A stretch of DNA of 64,000 bases from Myotis daubentonii (taxonomy: Eukaryota > Chordata > Mammalia > Chiroptera > Vespertilionidae). The first letter of the stretch is position 1. Each line of letters opens with the position of its first letter. The stretch spans positions 64,058,787 to 64,122,786 of the forward strand of contig NC_081842.1 in NCBI RefSeq assembly GCF_963259705.1. The letters run 5' to 3'. This document shows positions 23,019-34,296 of the stretch, piece after piece. The notes under the pieces were generated by a model. It was given only the letters and a program-made list of their open reading frames with translations. It was not told where the DNA came from and did no database searches. Made by a program: the position numbers and the translations under genes.

Positions 23019-25104
23019 AAATCCAACATAGCACTAGAAAACTGCAAATTAAAAAGACATGGACCAGTACCAATTATGACACTGAGCAGTTAACTACATC
23101 ACCCTAGCAGTGGGTTTAAGAAGTGCCTGCTGTTAAGTAGGTAAAGAGTTTATCTAGCAGCTCTGAAGCTCTCCTGCCCTTTCTGGAGATTTCTAGGTCT
23201 GTGTTGGTTCCTGAGTCCGGCTCCATACTGCCCACAGTGAGTGGCAAGAAGTCTAAGCAAAAGTCAGCAACTTTTATTCTGATAGGCACCACACTTAAGG
23301 GGAAAATGAAATAGTGAATATTTCCAGATGCAATCTCTAACATTCCACCCATGTGGGCAACATTATTGACTTAGAATTCAAAAGCCCCTCTTTATGGTTT
23401 AAGTTTTGCTTTGGCTATACTGTGAGGTTGCTGCTGGGTACTCAGTCAGAGATGCTAATGTATTCACAACTTAGAAGGAAATGGATTTCGGTTTTGAGTA
23501 ACATTAATATTTAGACCAGAGCTTTCACAGTGGGACCCCTGGCTGACAGGACAGGCAGATGTGCAGGGCAGCTAGGAATTCAGGAGGGGAGGAGGCATTT
23601 TGTCTCTGTACATTAAGCTTTGGGGGGGAAAATGGTAAGTACCTTGGGCTTTTATTTTCTTATTCATCTCCCATTTGTAGTTGTTTATTTATACAGAGAT
23701 GAGAAAGGATGTCCTCCTCTTGTTTGAAAATCTCACATCTTCTCATCAAGGTAGCTAAAATAGCAGGTGCAATATGCAAAAATGCTCCCACAAGATCAAA
23801 AGAAAGAGATTAGCACCTTATATCTTACTCTATCTTATAAGACACAAAAATAACTAGCATTTTTCTGTAATGTTGTGGATGAACATTGTGAAATCCAAGC
23901 TACAGATTTGTAATTAGGACACATTATAACTAATCTCTAATGCAGTGCTGTGAGCATGATCCATATTGTCATGATCCTGCATGAAAATTGTGTATGTATT
24001 TCTAATTGCTAATTAATATGCTTACTTCCTGAATTAAAACACATTTCTTGAATTTCAAATTTTCTCTAATTAAGATTACTTCTTTTTTTAAAAAAAAATG
24101 TGCCTTGTATTTCAAACCAAACTTCCTTTGATCAAATTGTAAATTTAGGTAAGTGTAGAGTAATATCCAATTCATCAATATTTATCTTAATACATGAATT
24201 GTCAAACAAAATTTGCATATGCAATGTAAAACTGTTCAAATTATATGAGTTTACATGCATTTACAAATTTAGGACCTTTCCACCTAGGAGCCAAATTTGT
24301 GATCTCAGAGAAGTTCTTTTACTTTTTCAGTTGGCATGTTTGTAAAATAAAGATCTGATAATAGAATGCTGTTACTCTCAAATCATTCTAGAAAATTCTG
24401 TAAAGAACTTGACTAAATTATTGTGTCATAACAGTATTATCCTCATGAACTCTGTGAAGGCAAATGCAATGGCTATAAATTTCTTAAACCTTATGTAGTG
24501 ATTGGCATATACTAGTAGTAGATGCTTAATAAGGATTCTTGCATTAACCATTGAAAGTTCCTTGGCTTTGGAGGTATACAGACCTAAATTCAAAAAACAG
24601 TTTATGCCATGTATGATTTGTAACCTTGAGTGAATTACTCAAATTAATTGTTTTGGTTTTAACACCTGAAAAAAAATGAGAAAAGGAAGACAGCTACTTC
24701 TTAGGGTAATTTTAGACTTTAAATGAAAAGAATTTATATTAATGAGCTGGCACATTTTCAGGGCTCAAACCATATACCTTCTTTCTCCCCTCCCTTCCTC
24801 TACATTGATGTGGTAAGAATCGGAGTTCAAGTCTAAGTAAGAGAAACTTGCTAAAATGTGGCTTTCCAATCTTTACAGCAAAATCTTTCTTTTCTTTGAT
24901 GTGAAGGTATAAAGAGAATTCACCTTAGGCAGAGAAGGAAGAATGAAGAGGGGAGAAAGAAGGAAAAAATATTAACTTGGCCTTTGGAAATTTGATGGAT
25001 TGTGGGACATGCTTGCTTTAATGCCAATAGTATGCACTGTGGATGTCAGGCAAAGCTGTGAAACAGCTGATATGTGTCCCTGCACTCCTTTGCTTCTTCA
25101 CGGT
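23019..25104. other. Unassigned, AT-rich, with a MIR fragment
   Basis: About 24545-24680 resembles a minus-strand MIR (gtaaccttgagtgaattactc). Otherwise nothing recognisable; the frame at 23116-23352 has no family match I can see. Confidence 0.45.
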
Positions 25105-25265
25105 TGAATCATTTTTTAAATTGAGGTATAATTAACATACCTTTTTTTTTAGTTTCAGGTGTACAATGTAATGATTCAATATGTGTAGAGATAGCAAAAT
25201 AATCACACAATAAGTTCAGTGACTGTATATGCATCACCATACATGGTGATAAATTAAAAAAAAAA
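25105..25265 (-). repeat. L1 3' end fragment
   Basis: On plus it reads attgaggtataattaacatac, gtttcaggtgtacaatgtaa and catcaccatacatggtgat, the usual antisense end of mammalian L1 3' UTRs. Confidence 0.7.
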
Positions 25266-25384
25266 TTCTTCATGGTTGAAATTTGATAGTGGTTGGTGCA
25301 AGCTGTTTTAGGGTTAGCTGTTAGGGTCTTTGAAGAGCTACCCATTCTAAGCAGGGTACTCTTTCACACTCAAAAATGGAAATA

Positions 25385-26095
25385 GTTTTATCCACATTTG
25401 TTCATCATGAAAGCAATCCATACACATATTGTACCAGTATAGATTACATACAGAAAAAAATATAATATAAAAATTTTATCCAAATACATCAACTATTAAC
25501 ATTTTGCATTATAAATAGTTTTAATATTTTTCTTTGCTTATACAGAGAAAACTGGATTATGTGACATAATATACTTTATTTCCTCCTTTTTCAGTAACTA
25601 CATTTTGGATAAATTTCTATATAAAGAAAGATAGACCTACATAACCATTTTTTAATGGCTGTATAGATTTGTAGTGCATGTTGGTATCATTATTTATTTG
25701 CTCACTTCCTTATTAGTGAGCATTTTGATTATGTCAAGTTTTACATTCTTGTAACTAACAAGCATCAACCTTTTAAAAAATACAACTTTAGCCCTAGTTG
25801 GTTTGGCTCAGTGGATAGAGCATTGGCCTGCAGACTAAAGGGTCCCAGGTTTGATTCCGGCCAAGGGCACATGCCCAGGTTGTGGGCTGGATCCCCAGCA
25901 GGAGGCCAATCAATGTGTTTTTTTTTTTTTTCTCATCATTGATGTTTCTATCTCTCTCTCCCTTCCTCTTTGAAATCAATAAAAATATATTTAAAAAAAT
26001 AAAAATACAACTTTAACATTAATCTAATTATATGCTGATTATATTTTTAGTGGAATCACTGGGTCTAAGAGAATACATATTTAGAATTATGATTT
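25385..26095 (-). repeat. Old L1-like 3' sequence, interrupted by a VES
   Basis: Segments such as ttttaatggctgtatagattt and tagtggaatcactgggtct suggest an old L1 3' region on the minus strand. It is split by the VES at 25791-26000. The subfamily is unknown. Confidence 0.45.
25791..26000 (+). repeat. VES SINE with a perfect target duplication
   Basis: A plus-strand VES starts gccctagttggtttggctcag. Its A box is in the first 30 bases and its B box at 25849-25861 (ggtttgattccgg). It is flanked by AAAAATACAACTTTA at 25776-25790 and 26001-26015. A T homopolymer interrupts it near 25917-25931. Confidence 0.93.
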
Positions 26096-26880
26096 ATTTT
26101 TTAAGAATGTTTTGTGTTTGAGCCATTTTTCCTTTCCAGTAGAAGAATACTTAACATATCCAGAAGCTGACATATGCACAGGGTATAATGAAACCCACTC
26201 TGGTGTTTGTAAAATGCTTTCACATTCATTGAGTCATTAGACTCTTACCATGTGAAGCAGGCAGGGCAGCTACACTATACAGTTGCATAAAGTGAGGCAA
26301 GCAAGTACCTGTACTTTCTTGATGGTCCAAGGAGTACTGCTTGCGGTTTGCCTTTTATTATTATCTCTTTGTGGAGTTAGGTTTAGTATATTTATAATTC
26401 AGATCTATTCAAAACTCTGTGACCTCTACTAAAAGAAAATAGCAGGTGGCAATTGGCCTTTCATTTGCATATCGTTTGCATCTAGTTCATTGGATGGCAT
26501 TGTGTACAGAAATTTTCTTAGTCCTTATTAGAGAAAATCATTTTTTTGTGGTAAAAGTAACTCTCAAATCTCTGAGTCTGGTGCTATTGGGATACTTTAG
26601 CATTGAGAAAGAGGAGCTCAGGCATGCAAAGCCAATTTGCCTCTGAGGGCCAACTCCCTACAGATTCCCTTACTAATAATACTGTCATTTTCAAAAATGC
26701 ACATAAGACTTTATTTCTCTTTTAATACCCTGGTTATACTCTGAATAAATAACTCTTCATTTAATATCCATACCTCAGCTGAGACAAGTCTGAAATATTT
26801 AAGAAATATACTATTAAAGGAAAATCAACAGAGGGAATATGTCATTATTGTGCTGCCAAAAATTTTTGAGAATATAATGT
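26096..26880. other. Unassigned sequence with a MIR fragment
   Basis: About 26205-26325 resembles a MIR on plus (cacattcattgagtcattagac). The frame at 26446-26646 has no recognisable content. Confidence 0.45.
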
Positions 26881-26897
26881 AAATCATGGATTTTCTT

Positions 26898-27022
26898 TTT
26901 TTATTTTATTTTATTTTATTTTATTGCTTACAGTCTTACAAAGGGTATTACATATGTGTCCCTTTTTTCCCCCCGCCCTTGACAATCCCCTGGCCTCCCC
27001 TACCCCCCAGTGTCTTACGTCC
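26898..27022 (-). mobile_element. 5'-truncated L1/HAL1 insertion, 125 bp
   Basis: A minus-strand insert consists of a 3' UTR end (ggacgtaagacactgggggg on minus) and a TAAAA-patterned poly(A) tail. It is flanked by a perfect 16-bp duplication, AATCATGGATTTTCTT at 26882-26897 and 27023-27038. It is one of the cleanest retro-insertions in the window and so relatively young. Confidence 0.88.
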
Positions 27023-27038
27023 AATCATGGATTTTCTT

Positions 27039-28335
27039 ACTGATTAAATTACACATAAACAGTAAAACATTTGTATATTAAATAATGAAATTCATGGATT
27101 CTCTGGAGTCCATACATGGGCCACAAATAATAATCTTAGAATCTTTGCTAGAAATAATCTGATCTGAAAAAAAAGTATTTTACCTTCTTGGGTCACTGCT
27201 GATTTCTTCAAAAACAATTTGTTGTTTCTTAAGTCTTTCTTTATCTTAGTAACCAGCAGCCAACACTTCATCCCTTATACACCTAGACTCTCTATAGTAC
27301 AGAGGCCAATATGTATTAGTAACTAAAATCAGCCCCGCCACCAATAGTTGGATGTTTCTTCCCTGACTTCACCTATCAATCAATGCCCTGGTTCTACACA
27401 GACATCAGAAGAAGAGGCCTGTTTTATATAACACAGCCATCATCACACACATGCAGCAAAGAGTTAAGTCCACACAAAGCTTAGGTGGGGAAGACCTCCA
27501 TCCCTACTCTTGTTTACTGTTTCCCTCAACCTCTTTTCAGTGTTTGATGTACTTTTCTTTTTATTTGCTGAAAGAAAATTTAAAATTCTATATTATTTTG
27601 TGTTCTAAAGAATTCTGTGACTTAAAAAAAAAAAACTTTCTCTCAGTATCTAAAAGAGTTGCTAGGAAACACTTGCCAAACAACGATAAATCAATAAGCC
27701 TGTGGTCTTATGTTTCCTGGAAGTAGAGGGATAGCATGTCCTTGTGCATCAGAGAATATACTAGAGAGAGCTGAGCAAACTACTCACAGACAAGATCTCA
27801 TGGTCCTTAGCAGAGGATGAGAGAGAACAGAATAACAAAGATGATTTTCTGAAGCAGGAACTTCTGAGATGAGATATAAAATGGGCATTTGATGCAGAAC
27901 TTAAGAGGAGAGTTGGTATTAAAACAAAGAAATGGCTTTCTGCAAAGTCGTGTAAAAGTTACACAAGTGAGGCTTTCTGTGTAGGGCATCTTAACAAGAT
28001 GTTTTACAGTCCAAAGTGTGGTGCTGTGAAGGGAAGAATGCCTCTGGCTCACTTGGTAATTTAGTGGAGCAGCTTTCTTCAGTTTCCCTATGTCTTAAAG
28101 CTAATGAAGTTTGTTCATCTTCCACCCCTCAAAAAATAAACCAGTTGTTCACTGGGGCTTGGAGTGTGGGTACCCTTTTTAATGTTCCATTGTTTTAGGA
28201 CTAAACTAGAGCTTTATCTCTATTGTGTGATTTGAGAACCAATGGAAGGATTATAATTGCTCCTCTTTTTTTGTGTGTTCCCTCATTGCCTGTGTGACTG
28301 AATTTCCTCAATTATAGATTCATTCCCTTTCCTAT
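27039..28335. other. Unassigned sequence
   Basis: No nameable repeat. Frames at 27451-27726 and 27807-28052 are unsupported. Confidence 0.45.
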
Positions 28336-28355
28336 AAAAAGACTGTGACATGTTA

Positions 28356-28603
28356 GCCTGGCTGTCGACGCTCAGTGATTGTGCATCAAACAATATATCT
28401 TCTACCTAATATCACCCACTTCCAAAAGTGCCATCTAAAAATAATCTTTGAGTCTGGCTTGTGTGGCTTAGTGGTCCAGCATCAACCTATGAACCAGGAG
28501 ATTGTGGTTCGACTCCAGGGCTGGCACATGCCCGGGTTATGGGCTTGATCAACGGTGGGGGGATGTGCAGGAGGAAGCTGATCAATGATTCTCTCTCATC
28601 ATT

Positions 28604-28649
<46 letters not shown>

Positions 28650-28685
28650 CCTCCTTCATCTCTGAAATCAATAAATAGACTTTAA
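28356..28685 (+). repeat. VES SINE with two heads
   Basis: A partial VES head (28356-28389), a spacer of about 60 bp, and a second complete VES from about 28449 with head, body, a (CT)n expansion at 28605-28647 and a tail. The outermost duplication, 28336-28355 and 28686-28705 (aaaaagactgtgacatgtta with one g/t difference), encloses both heads. Confidence 0.8.
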
Positions 28686-28723
28686 AAAAAGACTGTTACA
28701 TGTTAAACACACACAATTGGGAA

Positions 28724-28978
28724 GGAAAAAGGAAGGAAGGAAGGAAGGAAGGAAGGAAGGAAGGAAGGAAGGAAGGAAGGAAGGAAGGAAGGAAGGAAGG
28801 AAAGAAGGAAGGAAGGAAGGAAGGAAGGAAGGAAGGAAGGAAGGAAGGAAGGAAGGAAGGAAGGAAGGAAGGAAAGAAGGAAGGAAGGAAGGAAGGAAGG
28901 AAGGAAGGAAGGAAGGAAGGAAGGAAGGAAGGGAAGAAGAAAGAGAGAAAGGGAGGGAGGGAGGGAGGGAGAAAGGAA
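28724..28978. repeat. (GGAA)n microsatellite, about 255 bp
   Basis: Near-perfect AAGG tetranucleotide repeat with a few AAAG interruptions, turning into GGGA units at the end. The long charged or SFLP-repeat frames on both strands here are translations of the repeat, not genes. Confidence 0.97.
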
Positions 28979-31151
28979 GGACCCAGGTAAAAGGTAATAC
29001 TTCTGTTTTATCAGCAAATACCTTAGAGAAATTAGTTGCTACAGTCTGAACCGGAGCCTCAGCAATGCGGATGTTTGGATGAGGGTCGAGACCCTGAGTG
29101 GAAAATAGGTTACTTACTTCAGCAATTTTGCCAGAGGTCAATCAGGCCAGACCTCTAAGGATCAAAGAAACTCTGAGAGGCCAAATAAGAAATGTAAATG
29201 TCCGGCTTGGGAGGCCAATTTTGGCTGATCACTTACTCCGGTGCAGTTAGTGTTCTGTGGCTCTCGTCTCTACAGGCGTATTCTACCTCAGTGGCCCCAG
29301 GTTACTAATGTTATTTAAACTGTACGCTTTTCCAGTAGTTTAGGTTCTTGAATAGAATCTCTGCCAAAACTACTCCACAGAAAACCCCATTACTGTATGG
29401 ATAGTAATGACCGAAGCATTTTTCAGTCATTATGATACAAAGGAGGACTATTTTGTCTTTCATGCACTTTCAATGTCAGTTCGTAGAAGTCTGTCTGGGC
29501 TTGTTGACTTCCACTAACCTCAGCACCAGGACTTACTTGACCCTCAACTACAGGACATCTGCATACTGCTCTCCAGAATATAGCCTTGGGAGAGAGTTGG
29601 ATTTTAGCTGTGCTGTACTGTCTAACATTGTTACTTTGGCAGGTCACTCCCCACTACCTCCATACAGGACTAAGTTCTGCATTTGTACAAGGAGGATTCA
29701 TTCACTCTTACCAAGCAATAGCTCACTAAGAACCCACCTGTGTCAGACCTGACCTGTTCCAGACACTGTTCATCTAGACAGTCCTTAACTCCCTTTATGA
29801 TCTATGGCATGGCTCATCACCGAGTCCATTTCGCTGCTGATGATCATGAGATTGTCTCTGAATCCAGCCGAATGATTCCTTATTTCCCAGTGAGTATTAA
29901 AAGTTCCACATCAGGCTCTCCAAGACTGGGTATCCCCACCCCCACCCCTACCCCCATCATGATCATTACTACTGTGCTCCTACCTCCTAACCCTGTCCTA
30001 TGAGCTGCTATTGAAAACTCTTTCCTTGCTGTGTTTCTTTCTGCCTAAAAAGACACTTTGGCCTCTGTGTCAGTGTTTTTGAGATTTGCCTCCTGCTTTC
30101 TCTGTAGGTTGGTCAGAGTGTTGATCTCTGCATGATCCACCCAGCCTTGCTTCCGGGCCACAGGATAGGCTCCACTGGGCACACTTGCTGCTGGCTTTCC
30201 CTCAACAGAATGATTCTGCCACATTCTTATCCCAGTTCTGACAGAGCTCTGATTAAATACACCGACCAAAAAACAGAAAATGCTTATGGCAAATCTTCAG
30301 GCAAATACAGCCTACTTGGGTTGAATTGTTTTTGCTGCTTATCTAAATAGAAATGCCAAGCAGCAAGAACTTTGTATTCTAGCTGGTAACAAACCAAAAA
30401 GGAGCTAACTGCTACGTTTCTGTTGTCTCATCTTCTGCTTTTCCTTTATTTCTGATTGTGTCAAATATATGTCTGTGCATACCTTCCTCGCCCCCTAAGC
30501 GTTCACTCTCATTAAAGCTCTGGTTTGAGAAACATGCACACATATATATGCAATTAAATGCAGGCTTTGACTTTTCGCCTGGGAAACGGGAAGGATAAGG
30601 TGAGCTAAGCTTTTAATTACAAGTACCCATTCTGGGAGGCAGGGAGTTTGAGCTTCCAACAGCTACCGCTGCTTAGCCTAATCCCCTCTTTCAAGAAAGA
30701 AAAAGAAAAGCCCACATGTATCTATCTACAGAAATGTTGACTTAATATAGTCGACATTTTTTTCACTATTTGCTATTGTAAACTCTGCTGGAAAACCAGA
30801 GAAAAAATATTGTCGTTAAGTAAAGGCTTAATGTATGAATGGGACTTTGATTCCTTTTAGATTCTTGCATTGTTCTTTTTCTGTTTTGCTTAAGGTTGTC
30901 TCAAGATATACAGAAATGTGAGTAGTCTGCAATTTTATAACTGCTTTCATCCAAAATCCCAAATCTCTTTACAAATACTAATTATTGTGATCGAATGTCA
31001 CTGGAAACTGTTAAATATGCTCCAAAGAGGTTTGACATTTTAAATCCCAATTTACAAATTAAAAACTAGAACTTGGAAAAGCTAAGCTGCACTGGGGATT
31101 TAAAAAAGGTTTTGGTTGAAACAACTGGAAATGACAGCTGTCAAACTAATC
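28979..31151. other. Single-copy-looking sequence
   Basis: The longest stretch without a nameable repeat in this half of the window. Frames at 29432-29752 and 29740-30003 overlap in different registers and have no domain. A real exon cannot be excluded, but none is supported. Confidence 0.4.
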
Positions 31152-31159
31152 CCCTAGTC

Positions 31160-31370
31160 CAGTGGTTGGCAAACTGTGGCTCGCGAGCCACATGCGGCTC
31201 TTTGGCCCCTTGAGTGTGGCTCTTCCACAAAATACCGACTTCTGCGCATGGGCCACGAAGTTTCAATTGCACTGTACGTGCGCACCCGCACGTGGTATTT
31301 TGTGGAAGAGCCACACTCAAGGGGCCAAAGAGCCGCATGTGGCTCATGAGCCGCAGTTTGCCGACCACAG
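31160..31370. mobile_element. Fold-back hAT MITE (211 bp) with long inverted repeats
   Basis: It starts CAGTGGTTGGCAAACTG and ends CAGTTTGCCGACCACAG. An 8-bp duplication CCCTAGTC flanks it (31152-31159 and 31371-31378). The inverted arms are about 77 bp each (31160-31236 and 31294-31370) and nearly identical, leaving a loop of only about 57 bp. Nonautonomous and recent-looking. Confidence 0.92.
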
Positions 31371-31766
31371 CCCTAGTCCATGAACTCAATTGACACCTTC
31401 ATTTCTTGAATTATTATACATGTAGGAAGATTGGTTGCCATTGTGAATTCAGGCACTAAAGATCTCTTTTCCTCCAAATAATATATAACACCTAAAAATA
31501 TCATTGTAGAGTGGTGGCCTCTCTCCAGGTCAAACTCTAAAATATTTCTTTCTGATGGACATCATTAAAATAAACAAACAAACAAACAAATAACAAAAAA
31601 CCAACAGGGATTGTAATCAGTGATTATTTCTTCCCTTTTTAGCAAATTCTAGATATCTGCCAACTAGATTCGGTTTTGTAAGTTAAAAAAAAAAGAGAGA
31701 CACACAATATAAGTATAGGTATGTGTATATGTTTAAGTATGCATATGTGCTTGCGCATATCATATA

Positions 31767-32006
31767 CTAGAGGCCTGGTGCATGAATTCATTCATGGGTG
31801 GGTTCCCTCGGCCTGGCTGGTGATTGAAGCCTATGGGGGGTGGGGTCAGATGGCCAGGGGGAGGGGCCTCAGAGCACACTAACCACCAGGGGGCAGCTCT
31901 TGCATTGAGCGTCTGCCCCCTGATGGTCAGTGTGCATCATAGTGACTGGTCGACTGGTAGTTCTGGTTGTTCAGTCGAAATGGTCCCTTAGGCTTTTATA
32001 TATAGA
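31767..32006 (-). mobile_element. HeliBat Helitron (240 bp)
   Basis: CTAG at 31767-31770 after an A; the 5' TC end is at 32006-32005. It carries two opposed CTCF-like motifs at 31883-31896 (plus) and 31913-31926 (minus, one mismatch). The hairpin region reads gtgcatgaattcattcatg. Confidence 0.88.
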
Positions 32007-32112
32007 CATATGCATATATATTTTATAAATGTCTATACACATAAAATAAGACACAAAAATTACTCCCATTTAAGACTTTGATATGAAGAACAACTAAAAT
32101 GAAAGTCTTTGT

Positions 32113-32200
32113 TTTTAAATAAATTTTTGTTGATATTTTAGAGAGGAAGGGAGAGCAATAGAGAGAGAGACATTGATGAAATGAGAGAGAAATATCATCT
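32113..32200 (-). repeat. VES SINE 3' fragment
   Basis: Only the tail-side third of a minus-strand VES is present (gttgatattttagagaggaa, gacattgatgaaatgagagag). The tRNA-like head is missing, so it is 5'-truncated. Confidence 0.7.
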
Positions 32201-32206
32201 TTTGTC

Positions 32207-33477
32207 TGATTGTAACCTAATATTTCTCTACCAACAATTTTCCTCAAAATATAATTTTGGTTAAAAGATGATCTTGGTTTTTATGTTCTCAAATTCTATA
32301 TGTGGAACGCCATTCTCTAAATTGATTTGGTTCCTGCCCTAGTGCAATGTTAGGGAAATCCTAAAGGGTTTGCTACAATTCTAGGTTTTGGCACATGATT
32401 ACAGGCATATATGTCCCCATACCTGGAACCTGGGGACTCCTGGGTTCAGGTTTCCTGGATCCTGTCTGATAATTGGATGATTTGGGCAAAGAATAAATGT
32501 TTTGAATCTATTACGATTTATGTCTATATTTATATATCCACATCTGTATATATTTATCTTTATTGTGTGAGCTAACAGATATAAAGCATGAAAAAGTTCC
32601 TGGCCCATTGTTCAAAAAACTGTTACCTATCACTGCTGCTATTGTTACTGTTGGTTCATTTGTTCTTTTTGTTGCTTGTTATATGACATAATAACCTTCC
32701 CAGGGGAGGGTGAACCTTGATTTGAAGGGAACTTGCATGATTAGCAACTCTTAGATTGGCTCATCTCACAGCAGACACCTTAACTAACTTTCCATCAGGC
32801 AGAGTGCTTCATTTCATTTCCAGGGTTGGTTTCTTCCACTCTATAAGATTCCTCCATGATTGCCACTCTATTTCTCTTGCTGTCTCCTGGGAAGGAGTTG
32901 CAAGACCTTCAGAATGGGGGTCAATATGTATGACCTTGTAGTGATCTTTGAACAAGCACTCTCCGTGAAGAGGAGTTTTCAGTCTGGCTGAGTATTAGCA
33001 AGATTCAGAGAGTAGGCTACTAGATGTCCTGGGGAAGCTCACCTGGAGCTTTTCCTTTGGTTGATCAGGCCCAAAGGACCTTCAAATCTGGCCCTGGAGG
33101 TTCCAGGGCTGCCTCCTAGATGCAGATCCACATGAGACTGGGATCATGTCTCCAGTTAACCACTATTCTGACTGAGAAAGTGAAATTATATCTGGTTTGG
33201 AACTAAGCTTTGTGCTGAAATCAACTCTGAGTCATACTCCATAAGCCCAGGGTTATTATCTATTATCACACATGGAATAACCTCTCCATCTTGTCACTGC
33301 CTATGCAGCATCTTCTCTAATTTTTCTCATCCCTGCAGTTCATCTCTCCAGTCTCCAGGCAAGGCAGCATATCCTGCCTACTCCCAACATCATCTATCCT
33401 AAGAGTGTGTTTTGTTAACAGTGAGATTACATCTTCCCAAATTCCTCAAATCTCCACAAATTAATAGCATAGCATGG
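32207..33477. other. Unassigned sequence
   Basis: No repeat I can name and no supported exon. Confidence 0.45.
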
Positions 33478-33650
33478 CTGTTCAAATCACAGACTTTGGA
33501 ATCAGTTCAACTCGAATCTGTATTCTTTCTCTAACTGGCTGGTTGTTTGACCTTGGGCAGGTTATTTAACCTCTATGAGTCTTCCTTTTATTGCCCGTAA
33601 AATGGTGATATCAATAGCCACAATTTATGGAGTTTCTGTGAGGTCTGAAA
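33478..33650 (-). repeat. MIR SINE fragment
   Basis: On plus it reads cagactttggaatcag, gaccttgggcaggttatttaac and gtaaaatggtgat, the standard antisense MIR landmarks. Confidence 0.75.
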
Positions 33651-33653
33651 ACA

Positions 33654-34296
<643 letters not shown>

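Noticed and set aside
28668..29141. Several long frames with EGRK or SFLP repeats on both strands
   Set aside because: They are six-frame translations of the GGAA microsatellite and its flanks.
29432..30003. Overlapping frames that might be a captured exon
   Set aside because: They are in different registers, with no domain and no convincing splice signals; kept only as a low-interest pointer.
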